Positions 21,569 to 31,499 of a stretch of 64,000 nt of DNA are shown here, one piece after another. The notes below the pieces were generated by a model. It had not been told where the DNA came from and searched no databases. It saw only the letters and a list, made by a program, of their open reading frames with translations. How positions within the stretch are numbered: position 1 is the stretch's first letter; each line of letters opens with the position of its first letter. The DNA is taken from assembly GCA_009746045.1 (NCBI GenBank), contig RPFO01001837.1:15001-79000 (forward strand), read 5' to 3'. Both the position numbers and the translations under genes were made by a program. This DNA comes from Mesostigma viride. Lineage: Eukaryota > Streptophyta > Mesostigmatophyceae > Mesostigmatales > Mesostigmataceae.

Positions 21569-24500
21569 TGAACAAGTGTCCAGCCGCGGGCATCAAGACG
21601 GTCCACTTCGCCGAGATGGCGGGCAAGACCGACTCGATGGAAGCCCAGGTGGCTGCCATCAAGCATGGTGAGGAGGCGACGGCGCCCCCCAACCAATTCG
21701 AGACGGTGTACCGGGAGGACCCATTCTGGGCGCCCATGCCGGGTGACGTCGAGATCAACGCTGCGGAGGCTACCAAAGGCAAGCAGGCACGCAGCCCGCT
21801 TTCTTTTCAGCAGGCACCCATGTTGCCTGCCGGGCAGTTGCCCGCGTCCTTTTCCATGCCGCTGGCTGGGGTGCAATCTGCTTTTGAGCATGCGAACCCT
21901 GCTGGGCTGGAGCAGCGTAGGCGATTGGCGCCTGTGTACCCAATGCCGTTCATTGTGGACGTACCCATGTTTTCAGCACGGCAGGTGGTCGACACCTTCG
22001 GGCAGAAGGGGGTTGAGTGGCTGGGGTCGGTTGTGTCCGAGATCCAGTTGTTCGCAGATGGGCATGATGTGCGCACCTTGCGCAATTCTGAGTCCGTCAC
22101 CTACGGGCGCCAGCCGGTAGAAGCCGCAGTGCCCGTGGTGCAAGCGGGAGTGGTCAGCACAAGTAGCCAGCAGCGCACTAGTGCAGTCCCCCAGGTTCCC
22201 ACGGTGGTTCCATACCCCAATGGTGAGCCGTCCATGGCGTTCCAAGCAGTTGGAGCCTGTGGAGATGTATGGAGCGACATGGTGACATGTCCGTTGGTTG
22301 GCGCAGTCAAGCTTGATAGCGGTGCTCAGCCGCTAGTCATCAGCACGGACTTGGCCACCATGCTGAACCTGACCTACGAGAACGGTGGCTTAGTGGAAAG
22401 CCCCGTGTCTGTGTCAGGTTGGCAGGGTCCGGCTAGTAAGCCGTACGCTATGACGGCGGTTAAAGTCAACGTGATTTTCAATCCGTTGCGCGCCTCTAGC
22501 ATGACCACCGTGTCCGCGTATGCGCTGGTGGTCAACAAGTGTGGATATTCCGCACTACTCGGGGTGGATGTCCTTGCTCGCGCCATGGTTCAGGTGGACT
22601 ATAGGGCGGAGGAGGCATCTTACATCCCTGATTGGGATGGGGCTGGCCTGAAGCGGGCCAGCGTGCCGGTCTCATGCTTCAGTTCTTCAGCCGGGGCTGC
22701 ACGCCTCAACCCTTCCGCGGCTGCGGGCGTGGTGGAGGTCAGCATGGTGGAGGTACGGGCGGCGGGCTCATCGGCGTGGGACAAGCATCGGACGGTGCTG
22801 CCCCAGCCAACGGCGAGCATTGCCAAGATGCGCACGCAGTGGTCGCTGGATGCTGTGACGTCCACGCGGCAGCTGGCTATGCGCAAGCGGGTAACTGAAG
22901 CCGTCATCACCATTCCTCAGATGGCCAGCCATGGCCTCACTTTGCTGCAACCGGGTGTCTCGGAGGCCCAAGGTAATTTTTCTGCTGCAATCTTACCGCA
23001 GGCCCCTGATTTTGCCAAGGGTGCGGTAGTGTTGGAACTGTTTGCGGGGATCGGAGGGGGCATTGCAGGCTTTTTGGCCGCAGGCGGCGTGTGCCGTAAA
23101 CTCATCGCGGTAGAGCCATCGCACAAGGCGCGTCAGGTGTACTTCAGTCACTGTGGCGTGTTGTCGCGAGAGTATCCCGCGCAGTTTCCGCCATCAGCAT
23201 GGCGTGACCCGTTTGGGGAATGTCCTCAAGATATCCGAGCCATCGGTGAGGTGCAGGTGCAGCAGTTGTTGCGCAGGCATCATGCCATCGACTTGGTAAT
23301 TGCGGGTTGGGAGTGCCAGGGCCTGAGCCAGGCAGGGCAAGGGCGGGGGCTAGCCGATCCGCGTAGCGCGCTGTTCTGGGAACTGTTGCGTGTGGTGGGA
23401 CTGTTGCAGTCGCGTCAGCCCCATCCGCCTGCGTATCTGTTTGAGAACGTTGTGGCGGGTGACAGCCCACATCAGGCGGTGCGGGAGGACTGGGCTACAA
23501 TCGTGGCACTCCTGGGGGAGCCCATCGTGTGTGACAACGCAGGGCTGGGTGGGCTCACGCATCGTTTGCGTGCCTATTGGACCAACGTGGCGTGTGCGAC
23601 CGATGTGCAGGCGGTCTTGGGGGCCGTAGCAAGGCAGCATCCGAGTGTGTCTGCGGAGGTAGCATTGCCTTCCCACCTAGTCACGCAGAAGGTGGATAGC
23701 GAGGATCGCCCACCGTATGCACGCGTCAACCGGGTCGGGAGCCCCATGTGTGCACTGCCGACCCTGGTCAGTTACCAAGGGTCGACAGCATACCGTGATC
23801 GGGGTAAGGGTCTCGTTTGGGACACTACCACCGGTCTGTTGGTGCAGCCACCCGCAGAATTTCGTGAGGCCAGCATGGGTTTTCATGTCGGGGCCTCGGC
23901 GCTGCCGGGCGTGCTCGAGAGTGAGCGCTGGTCTTTGATAGGCCAGGCTATGTCGGTGTTGCAGGTCGGGTATGTGCTGCTTGCATCGGTTGCCGTGCGC
24001 CAGTCTGGGGGGGCGTCCCCAGCCAATCCGCCTCAGCAGGTTGAGGCGCGCGCAGCCAAACTGAAGCGCCCTGCAGCGACGGGGACTTCATCAGCATGGG
24101 GGTGGCGTCTGCGACAGGTGTGGACTATCATTCTCATGACCGCCCTGCTGACCAGCACCGTGCTGGCCGGCGAGCCCACGCTGCATCGGGTAATACACCG
24201 TGCGGCACGCGAGGCTCCGGCGGTGGGTGTCACACCAGGCGTGGCAGCCTTTTCCTTGTTCCACGACGATGCGGCTAGGGCGCCGCATCTTGAGGCACAT
24301 GCGGTAGCTGTGGGTGATCCCGCGGATACGCACCCCTGGGCTATTGGCGAACACCTTTCTGATGCGCAGCGCTCAGCCATGCTAAAGTGGCTAGGCACTG
24401 CAAGGGGGGCCTTCGCTTTCACAAGTGATGAACTGGGGTGTTTCAATGGTGGGACCATGCGTGTTCCATTGGACACTGACACCCCTTTGTTCCGACGCCA

Positions 24501-27500
24501 GCATCGCCTGAGTCAGGCCGAGTTGGATTTTGTAGCCGAGCAATGCAAGGAGTTAGAGGATGCCGGTATCATCAGGCAATCTTCCTCCAGCTATGCCGCT
24601 GCCGTTGTCGTTGCGCCCAAGAAGGACGCTATCACCGGGGCATGGACGGGTATGCGCATGGCCACCGATCTGCGGTTGCTGAATGCACACACACCCGTGG
24701 ACCGTTACCCCATGCCACGTGTGGATGATGTCCTGGATAAGATATCTCCTCATGTGAAGTTTGTGTCCTCGCTGGACCTGCGTAGCGGCTTTCATCAGAT
24801 CGCAGTTGCGCCGGAGGATCAGCGGAAGCTTGCATTCTGGGGGGGCGGCAATTTGTATGAGTGGGTGCGCATGCCCTTTGGGCACCGCAACGCTAGTGCT
24901 GTTTTCCAACGAGCTATGGACAAAGTGCTTGCAGGTCTTCCTTTCGCCGCTTGTTACATTGATGATGTAATCGTCTTTAGCGCGACATTTGAGGAGCACC
25001 TGGCGCACTTGGAGCAGGTTCGCTTGGCTCTCGAGGAGCATAATATGCGGCTGCACCCTGAGAAGTGCAAGTTCGCCCAGCGGACCCTCTCATTCCTTGG
25101 TCATCAGATTGTGCCGGGTGGCCGGACGCCTGATGCCGCCAAGGTCGAATCCATTGTGCAGGCCGCCGTACCCACGGATGTCTCAGGGGTGCGGGCGTAT
25201 TTGGGTTTGGCTGGCTATTACCGAGGTTACATTGAGAACTTCAGCAGCAAGGTGAAGCCCTTGACCGAGTTACTCAAGAAGGGGTGCGTGTGGGCGTGGG
25301 GTCCCGCACAGCAACGCGCCATCGAGACAATCAAGCAGGAGCTCACGTCGGCCCCGATTCTGCGCGCCCCTGACTATGCTTTGCCGTTTGTGTTATATAC
25401 CGACTGGTCCAAGGTAGGACTGGGTGCGGTCTTGGCGCAAAAGGATGGTGATGGGCGCGAGCACGTTATTGCTTATGCTAGTCGCAGCAACAACCCAGCG
25501 GAGAGCCGGTATTCTTCCTATGAGGGGGAGGCACTGGCTGTGGTGTGGGCCATCAAGCACTTTCGCCCGTATTTAGTTGGGCGCGTGTTTACTCTGGTGA
25601 CAGACCACCAGCCGCTTCAGTGGCTAATGACCAACACCAACCTGACGGGTAAGCTCGCCCGATGGGCCATGATTATCCAGGAGTACCACATGACCATTGT
25701 GCATCGGGCCGGCAAGGACCATGTCAACGCCGATGTGCTATCCCGATACGCCATGCCTACCACTGTTGACCACACTGGAGCCCGGGCCATGGGTGCCGAG
25801 GGCTCGTCGGGTTCTGTGGTCTTTGTGAACGCTGCTGGGTATGCGGCCGACGATGAGGAGGAGGCGTGGTGGCGCAGTGTCGAGTACTCTGTGGCGGACT
25901 TCGGCATCAGCGACGACCCGGTGCGGCCGTCGCCATTCACGCCATCCAAAGCTGTGTGCGCTATGGAAGAGGGTAGGTCTCTGTCCTTTGACATTGATCC
26001 TTCTCTGCAGCAGCTGATCGCTGTGCAGGCTCTCTTAGCGCGTAGCTCTCTTGCTGATTGCTACACCGCTGATATCTGGCTAGATGGTCGAGTTTTGGAG
26101 CAAGTGCAGGGTGCTGTCTTGACTCCTACTCCAGTCGATTGGACTCCTGCTCAGAAGGCGACGGAGTTGAACAGGGTGCAGCACAGGGCTGCAACCTATG
26201 GTTGGGAAGATGGGGTTTTGTACAAGCTGTTGGGCAAGCGTAGGGTGGTCGTCCCACCGCCTGACAAGCGCGTTGCTATAGTGCAGGCGTACCACGAGCG
26301 GTATGGTCACTTGGGTGGCAATCGCACGCTCAGCCTCGTACGGACCAGCTATTGGTGGAATAACATGCGACACACAGTGGCCCAGGTAGTGGCCAGCTGT
26401 GTCCCGTGTGCTCGAACCAAGGCTAACTTTAGCGCAGATCATGGTGCCAAGGAGCTGATGTCGCTTCCCATCAAGGGCTTGTTTTATCGCTGGCACGTCG
26501 ATCTGTGCGGGCCGTTTCAGGAGAGCCCTGACGGCAACCTCTATGTCATGGTATGCGTGGAGAGCTTTAGCAAATGGGTTGAGTTGATCCCCATTGCTGA
26601 CAAGCATGCCGCTACCACAGCGAAGCATTTTGCAGACATCATCACCAGGTTTGGGGCTCCCGCGGAGGTAGTCACGGACCAGGGTGGTGAGTTCAGGGGT
26701 GAGTTCCAGGAGTTGCTGGATGGATGTCTTATTGATCACCGTCGCACTTCTCGGGAGCATCCTCAGGCCAATGGTTTGGCTGAGAGATTGGTGCAGACCG
26801 TCAAGCAGGCGCTGCGCAAGTGGAGCCTGCAGGTGCCGGAGTCGGCCAGGTGGGATCGCGAGTTGGCATGGATTGCCATGGGTTATCGCATGTCTCCCCA
26901 GGAGTCTCTCGCTACCTTCTCCCCGTATTTCCTTCTGTTCGGGCGTAATCCTCTTTTGCCTACGGAGGCACAGGTTGCGCACCCCGAACCCATGGCCTTC
27001 GACAACGCTCAGCAATTTTTGGTTGAGGTGCTGGCCAGGGCAGAGACTTTTAAGAAGGTCATGCCCATCGCGATGAACAACTTGTTCATTGCTCAGCACA
27101 GGGACTCCCTGCGTTACGCTCAGCGCCGGGGGGGCGCATACATGGCTCGCCAGCTGCGGTTTAGGCCAGGGCAGTATGTTTTCCTGCGCACTCAGCTGAA
27201 GCACACTTTGGATGTGGAGGCGGGGCCCACCATTTTGCGCATTGTGGCTATCAAACCATCGGGAGTGGCAATTTTGGAGGGCGCCGACGGGAGCCGTACG
27301 ACAGACAACCTCAGCAATCTCAGTCCCTGCTCACTGCCCAATTTGGTCCACGACCTCCAACCGCACACATCTCGCCGAGTCAAGGACGCCCAGTGTCAGG
27401 TTTGTCACCGGGTCGATCAGGCGGAGTCCATGTTATTGTGTGATCAGTGTAACTGTGGTTGGCACATGCAGTGCTTGCAGCCCGTGGTCACCAGCATTCC

Positions 27501-27606
27501 GGAGGGGGATTGGTTTTGTCCAGTGTGCACCGCTGCGCAGTTTACCTCCCGCAGCTTGACTGCGGTCACCGCTGCCCTTGTCTTGGTACGATCGCTGTCT
27601 TCGTGA
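21382..27606 (+). CDS. pol: Gypsy polyprotein PR-DNMT-RT-RH-INT-PHD
   Basis: The frame is open from 21382; residues here are numbered from the Met at 21568 (2012 aa). Protease: LDSGAQ near 249-254 and SALLGVDVLA near 327-336. DNMT3-like methyltransferase, about 480-805: motif I LELFAGIGGG (489-498), motif IV GWECQGLS with catalytic Cys 583, motif VI LFENVVAG (Glu 626), motif VIII THRLRAYW (Arg 666), motif X MGFHVGASALPG to LIGQAMSV. A hydrophobic stretch spans 851-867. RT has YIDD at 1130-1133; RNase H has YTDWSK (Asp 1279) and NADVLSRY. Integrase has the HHCC zinc finger at 1575-1615 and Asp1645, Asp1704, Glu1739. A PHD finger (C4HC3) occupies 1943-1987. No frame break or missing catalytic residue is seen. 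The order PR-RT-RH-INT is Ty3/gypsy; DNMT and PHD are additions. Confidence 0.93.
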   Translation, partial: RRWRQQRRCRPDASWGGTSSQTGTRTDARKSGCFLCDKDGHLSRECPSRCTKPHGADTKWHLMNKCPAAGIKTVHFAEMAGKTDSMEAQVAAIKHGEEATAPPNQFETVYREDPFWAPMPGDVEINAAEATKGKQARSPLSFQQAPMLPAGQLPASFSMPLAGVQSAFEHANPAGLEQRRRLAPVYPMPFIVDVPMFSARQVVDTFGQKGVEWLGSVVSEIQLFADGHDVRTLRNSESVTYGRQPVEAAVPVVQAGVVSTSSQQRTSAVPQVPTVVPYPNGEPSMAFQAVGACGDVWSDMVTCPLVGAVKLDSGAQPLVISTDLATMLNLTYENGGLVESPVSVSGWQGPASKPYAMTAVKVNVIFNPLRASSMTTVSAYALVVNKCGYSALLGVDVLARAMVQVDYRAEEASYIPDWDGAGLKRASVPVSCFSSSAGAARLNPSAAAGVVEVSMVEVRAAGSSAWDKHRTVLPQPTASIAKMRTQWSLDAVTSTRQLAMRKRVTEAVITIPQMASHGLTLLQPGVSEAQGNFSAAILPQAPDFAKGAVVLELFAGIGGGIAGFLAAGGVCRKLIAVEPSHKARQVYFSHCGVLSREYPAQFPPSAWRDPFGECPQDIRAIGEVQVQQLLRRHHAIDLVIAGWECQGLSQAGQGRGLADPRSALFWELLRVVGLLQSRQPHPPAYLFENVVAGDSPHQAVREDWATIVALLGEPIVCDNAGLGGLTHRLRAYWTNVACATDVQAVLGAVARQHPSVSAEVALPSHLVTQKVDSEDRPPYARVNRVGSPMCALPTLVSYQGSTAYRDRGKGLVWDTTTGLLVQPPAEFREASMGFHVGASALPGVLESERWSLIGQAMSVLQVGYVLLASVAVRQSGGASPANPPQQVEARAAKLKRPAATGTSSAWGWRLRQVWTIILMTALLTSTVLAGEPTLHRVIHRAAREAPAVGVTPGVAAFSLFHDDAARAPHLEAHAVAVGDPADTHPWAIGEHLSDAQRSAMLKWLGTARGAFAFTSDELGCFNGGTMRVPLDTDTPLFRRQHRLSQAELDFVAEQCKELEDAGIIRQSSSSYAAAVVVAPKKDAITGAWTGMRMATDLRLLNAHTPVDRYPMPRVDDVLDKISPHVKFVSSLDLRSGFHQIAVAPEDQRKLAFWGGGNLYEWVRMPFGHRNASAVFQRAMDKVLAGLPFAACYIDDVIVFSATFEEHLAHLEQVRLALEEHNMRLHPEKCKFAQRTLSFLGHQIVPGGRTPDAAKVESIVQAAVPTDVSGVRAYLGLAGYYRGYIENFSSKVKPLTELLKKGCVWAWGPAQQRAIETIKQELTSAPILRAPDYALPFVLYTDWSKVGLGAVLAQKDGDGREHVIAYASRSNNPAESRYSSYEGEALAVVWAIKHFRPYLVGRVFTLVTDHQPLQWLMTNTNLTGKLARWAMIIQEYHMTIVHRAGKDHVNADVLSRYAMPTTVDHTGARAMGAEGSSGSVVFVNAAGYAADDEEEAWWRSVEYSVADFGISDDPVRPSPFTPSKAVCAMEEGRSLSFDIDPSLQQLIAVQALLARSSLADCYTADIWLDGRVLEQVQGAVLTPTPVDWTPAQKATELNRVQHRAATYGWEDGVLYKLLGKRRVVVPPPDKRVAIVQAYHERYGHLGGNRTLSLVRTSYWWNNMRHTVAQVVASCVPCARTKANFSADHGAKELMSLPIKGLFYRWHVDLCGPFQESPDGNLYVMVCVESFSKWVELIPIADKHAATTAKHFADIITRFGAPAEVVTDQGGEFRGEFQELLDGCLIDHRRTSREHPQANGLAERLVQTVKQALRKWSLQVPESARWDRELAWIAMGYRMSPQESLATFSPYFLLFGRNPLLPTEAQVAHPEPMAFDNAQQFLVEVLARAETFKKVMPIAMNNLFIAQHRDSLRYAQRRGGAYMARQLRFRPGQYVFLRTQLKHTLDVEAGPTILRIVAIKPSGVAILEGADGSRTTDNLSNLSPCSLPNLVHDLQPHTSRRVKDAQCQVCHRVDQAESMLLCDQCNCGWHMQCLQPVVTSIPEGDWFCPVCTAAQFTSRSLTAVTAALVLVRSLSS

Positions 27607-27632
27607 TGGGGCCGGTCGCCAGCGAGGGGGGG

Positions 27633-27775
27633 AATCATGGGACAGGTCCTCGCCCACCCCACAGGGCATGCAGTTAAGGCAGGCACATCAGCTCAGCTCA
27701 TTTGGGTTTTACCAAATTAAGCTGAGTGGCCAGCCGCCATGGTGGCGCCGGAGATTGTGGCACGCAGACGCGACA
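27633..27775 (+). repeat. Gypsy repeat B1
   Basis: 143 bp, AATCATGGGACAGGTCC to GCAGACGCGACA, immediately after a purine tract GAGGGGGGGAA (27624-27634), a good polypurine-tract candidate. It is followed by GC and then repeat A2. B2 (28914-29047) is the same apart from lacking 9 bp. Confidence 0.85.
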
Positions 27776-27777
27776 GC

Positions 27778-28914
27778 TGTCACGGACGCGCGCTATGTCA
27801 TCCGGGCGCCCACTATGCACAAGACCGGTGACGTGCGCAAGGAATTTGTCTTCTACGCATTTTCGACAAAGGCTAGTGACCGGGGGGGACACTAGCACTT
27901 GCAGCATAAGAGCGGACGAAAGTGTACGTGCACGCGCGCCGGGCCAGGCACAGCTGGGCGCGCAGCACTGACTTGAGCGGACGGCAGCACAAGTGTGCAG
28001 CGTCGAGAGGATCATACGCGTGTTAGTGGACAGCTGGAGCTGAAGCTGGACTGCTGGACTTCAACAGCGCCGAGGCTATTGACAGGCCAGGTGTCTTTGT
28101 GGTGTAGAATAGCGGGTCAACGTTATGAGGACTGGACAGAAAATGGAAAAGGACAATTTGCGGTGCGGAGCCAGATCGCTGGAATGAATGCGAAATCGCT
28201 GGCAGCCCTAAAAAGGGATTTCTTCTAGAAAGGAACGATTAGACGCAATGTTTGCTGGGCCACTCACACGCAAGGTGTGAGCGTGCAGATTGTCTGAAGG
28301 ATATTATGCTTCGACCTTGCTGGACGTGACTCAATGTCGGACATTCCCAGGGACAGAAATGCCGGAGCCTCTAGGAGATGAGATCGGCAACAGGGTAGCA
28401 ATTTAGATTTGTCGGGATGCCTTCCTGCTTTTGTTGGCATGTGTGGTAGAAAGCCAGGACGGCAACTGGAATGCGGTTTCTATTCGCATGGTTCAGGCAG
28501 CAAGATAGTTTTGGCATTCCTGGCTGGACTGACAAGTGTGGCGTGTGTCATGCGTGTGGCATGACGAATGGTTTGGTTCATAGTCGAAGAGGACTCTCAC
28601 GCAGCGTGTAGTCTCTTCGAGTCTCTCGTTAGTGGCCTTCGTGTTTCTCCCTTTCCTTGGGAGCAAGGCCGGTAGCATGTCATGGAGCGCTGCCTAACTG
28701 CGGGCTCGTGAGCATGGAGTGCATCGATATTGAGACTATCAACGTGTTGTAATTGTATAAACTTTCTCAATAAACTCCGCATGTGCGGCTTCATCATCAG
28801 ACTGTGCAAAGTATGTGTTTTGAAAGCATTATTCTATAGCAGGGGAGGCAATAAGGTGGTTATCAGGCACGAGGGACAGTTCCTTGTCCTCGGCTGAGAG
28901 CCCTCCTTTCTTTA
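27778..28914 (+). repeat. Gypsy repeat A2 (LTR-like)
   Basis: 1137 bp, matching A1 apart from a few small indels (for example CTATATGTC versus CTATGTC). AATAAA at 28769-28774. Confidence 0.88.
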
Positions 28915-29047
28915 ATCATGGGACAGGTCCTCGCCCACCCCACAGGGCATGCAGGCACATCAGCTCAGCTCATTTGGGTTTTACCAAATTAAGCTGAGTG
29001 GCCAGCCGCCATGGTGGCGCCGGAGATTGTGGCACGCAGACGCGACA
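28914..29047 (+). repeat. Gypsy repeat B2
   Basis: 134 bp. Its last bases GCGACA form the right terminus of the insertion, next to the CCAG duplication. It lacks the TTAAGGCAG-type 9-bp segment present in B1. Confidence 0.88.
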
Positions 29048-29051
29048 CCAG

Positions 29052-30477
29052 GACTCCTATTTTGCAGCCAGGCCATGTGCAGGTAGATATTCAGAGAATC
29101 AGGGGTTTGAAGCTGCTGGTGGCAGTGGACAGATATACCAAGTACAAGACCCTAGAGATCCTGCCTGACATGGAGAAGCCTACATTGATTGCTGCTCTGA
29201 AGTTGACAAGGAGCAGGTACCCTGGGTTGGAGTTGTTGCAGTGTGACATTCAGTTTGAGTGCTGTGAGAACCTGCCAGAGTTTCCAGAGTTGCTGATTAC
29301 ACCCAGGGAGAGCCACGGCCAGCAAGGGGTGGTGGAGAGAGCCATCCAAGAGATCAAGACTGTGCTGCTGGTGGAGAGGATTCCAAGGACGTCATCTGCC
29401 ATTGTGACATCTGCATGGCTACGTTCTGTGGAGGATAGGCTGAACCTCAGGTCTCCCAATGATGTTCTTTGGTGACATTGCCATCAATCCTCTTATGCTG
29501 CATACCAGGATGCTGCCAGCTGATGCTGAGCAGGCATGGAAGGAGAAGCTAGAGGCCAAGTTCCTCAAGCTGAGGCAGAAAGACAAGGGCTGGAGTGTCC
29601 TAGAACATAACGTTGGACAACGGGTTGTTGTGTGGAAGGAACCAAGCTTTCCAGGGAAACGTGGCAGCTGGCATGATGGGGTGGTGACCCGAGTAGAAGC
29701 CGCTGGCCATAAGTGCTGGGTGGCCATTGATGGCTCCCAAGCAGTGCACCGTCTGTCCTGGTCAAAGATCCGTCCCCGGGGAGGTAATCAAGGAGACCTC
29801 TTCCAGGTGCCCGCTGGTGTACAAGGCGGGGGTGACGTGGAGCTTCCTGATCAGGGTGCTACAGCTGTATCGAGCCCTCAGGGTGACCCTGGCCCGGCCC
29901 CTGGGGTACCTTCACATACGGTGGTTGGGCAAGCAGGCGGACAGGCTGCACCTCCGGAACGGCCCGACACCAGGCCTAGGGGTGTGCATCTATCAGATAT
30001 TGTACAGGCTTTGCAAAGAGCCAAGAAGGAGCCTAAGGTGTCCAAGCTTGTCCAGTTGGATGAACCTGAGGTAGCTGCCATGGAGATAGATACCAATGCA
30101 CAGGTTTCTGTCATGGGACCTCAGCATACAGGAGAACTGCTGGTCGGAGAACCAAGTTGCCCCTGGGTGTCTGATTTCAGTGGTAGGACGCATCTAAGGG
30201 TGTTGGGAGAGGTTACTGCCCCTGTCATGGGTGTGGATGTGACCTTCCTTGTCCTAGAGGACTATGATGGCCCTGTGATTTTGGGTCAGAATTTTCTGGG
30301 CAATCCTGGGATTTCTATCAGAGCGACAGCTCTGAAAAGAGATGGCTGGGGGATGATTCCCCTAGAAAATTTCAGGACAACATTTCCAATCAGGTGCAGG
30401 GTCAAGCCGGTCAAGGGTGTAAAATGGGATGAAGGGGAGGTGCCCCCAGCAGCCAGTTTGGTGATTCCTGTGTTGCA
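29052..30477 (+). pseudogene. pol: Copia-1 pol, part 2 (integrase core, SH3-like, protease)
   Basis: Resumes at RTPILQPGHVQVDIQRIRG with the integrase core: Asp in VQVDIQ, Asp in LLQCDIQFE, Glu in QQGVVERAIQ. An SH3-like segment (VVVWKEPSFPGKRGSWHDG) follows, then a retropepsin-like domain: EIDTNAQVSVMG, then VLGEVTAPVMGVD and VILGQNFLGNPG. Relative to Copia-2 there are 4 extra bases near 29457-29460 (CCCAATGATG for CCCATG), shifting the frame. It is cut at 30477 by CACTA-1 and resumes at 52351. Confidence 0.85.
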
Positions 30478-30533
30478 CACTATACTTTTCGTCCGAGGGT
30501 AGTAAAAAGGATCCGAGGCGTAAATTACGAGGT
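30478..30533 (+). repeat. CACTA-1 left terminal inverted repeat
   Basis: 56 bp, perfectly inverted at 52293-52348. Confidence 0.93.
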
Positions 30534-30795
30534 GGTAATTTACGGCACAGACTACTCTTACCGTTTGTATAAGAGTTCGGATCTTTCTCGTAAGCTACGA
30601 GTTAGATCCGAGGTAAGATCCGACGTCGTAATTTACGAGGTAGTAATTTACGAGGTAGTAATTTACGAGGTAGTAATTTACGAGGTAGTAATGTACGAGG
30701 TAGTAATGTACGAGGTAGTAATTTACGAGGTAGTAAGGTACGAGGTAGTAATTTGCGAGGTAGTAATTTACGAGTTGGTAATTTACGATCCCGGT
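30534..30795 (+). repeat. CACTA-1 left subterminal repeat array
   Basis: About a dozen copies of a 15-bp unit GAGGTAGTAATTTAC with point variants (30630-30790). Likely transposase-binding repeats by analogy with EnSpm. The right subterminal region (52130-52292) has looser GGTAGTAA/TAATTTAC matches. Confidence 0.85.
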
Positions 30796-31480
30796 ACTCG
30801 GTCCCGTAGGTTACGACGTCGTATGCTTCTCGCGTACACTACCGGTACTACAATCATGTCGCTATGTCGTTCTGAATTGCAGTACGCATGTCACTTATCA
30901 GAATTTCACTTTGATTTCACTTATCATTTCGGTCAACCTAACCCCTAACACCCATTTACCCGGGGGAAAAAAATGAATGGCATTTGCAGCAAGGCTCATG
31001 CAAGACGAGTTCCTATTTCATAAAAAATTTCATTATTAAATGCAGGATTACATGTCATGCACAAAAATCCAACGCCTTCACAGAAAATAGCATATCAAGT
31101 CTTCTGACGACAATATCAAGTCAATATCAAATTCGTGGCTTCTCTTCGTGGCTTGAAATACTGTTTCCATGCGGTGCTTAGGACAGCTCCGGGGATGTCG
31201 GCACCGCACAGAAGCTCCATCCGGGAGCAAGTGCGCCGGGGGAAGATGTTGTACATCCAGAGCTCGATATGTGCGGGAAGCCGTCGTGTTGGAAACCGAG
31301 GTGTCTGCACATAATTCCGCGCGCAGGCAGCTTGTGCCTTTACGGGGGAAGACCTGCGACACAAAAACCGTGTCCGGACAATGCAATACGGAGAAATGGC
31401 AACGGCAGATGGAGTCGGCTAAGGCCGCTTGTAAGGAAAGTGATTTTTAATGCACGAATAAATGTATAATGCATGCTACA
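30796..31480. other. Unassigned CACTA-1 interior
   Basis: Only overlapping frames up to about 100 codons on both strands. No domain is seen. Confidence 0.3.
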
Positions 31481-31499
31481 TCGCCATCGCTTGGGCGGT

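Larger units (their letters stand above)
18326..29047 (+). mobile_element. Ty3/gypsy retrotransposon with DNMT and PHD domains
   Basis: The 10,722-bp insertion starts TGTCACGG and ends GCGACA, flanked by CCAG. Contents in order: repeat A1 (18326-19465), leader, gag (19791 to about 21430), pol (21382-27606), repeat B1 (27633-27775), repeat A2 (27778-28914), repeat B2 (28914-29047). The RT-RNaseH-INT order and protein sequences are Ty3/gypsy. The DNMT3-like methyltransferase between protease and RT, the C-terminal PHD finger and the A1-B1-A2-B2 repeats are not typical. The A repeats differ by only a few bases and pol is open throughout, so the insertion is young and possibly still competent. 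Confidence 0.92.

Noticed and set aside
26080-27204. 374-codon frame opposite the gypsy integrase
   Set aside because: It is an antisense shadow of a strongly coding region whose sense frame has all catalytic residues.
30630-30790. CRISPR-like array of 15-bp repeats
   Set aside because: The units abut without unique spacers and adjoin a transposon terminus, so they are subterminal repeats.
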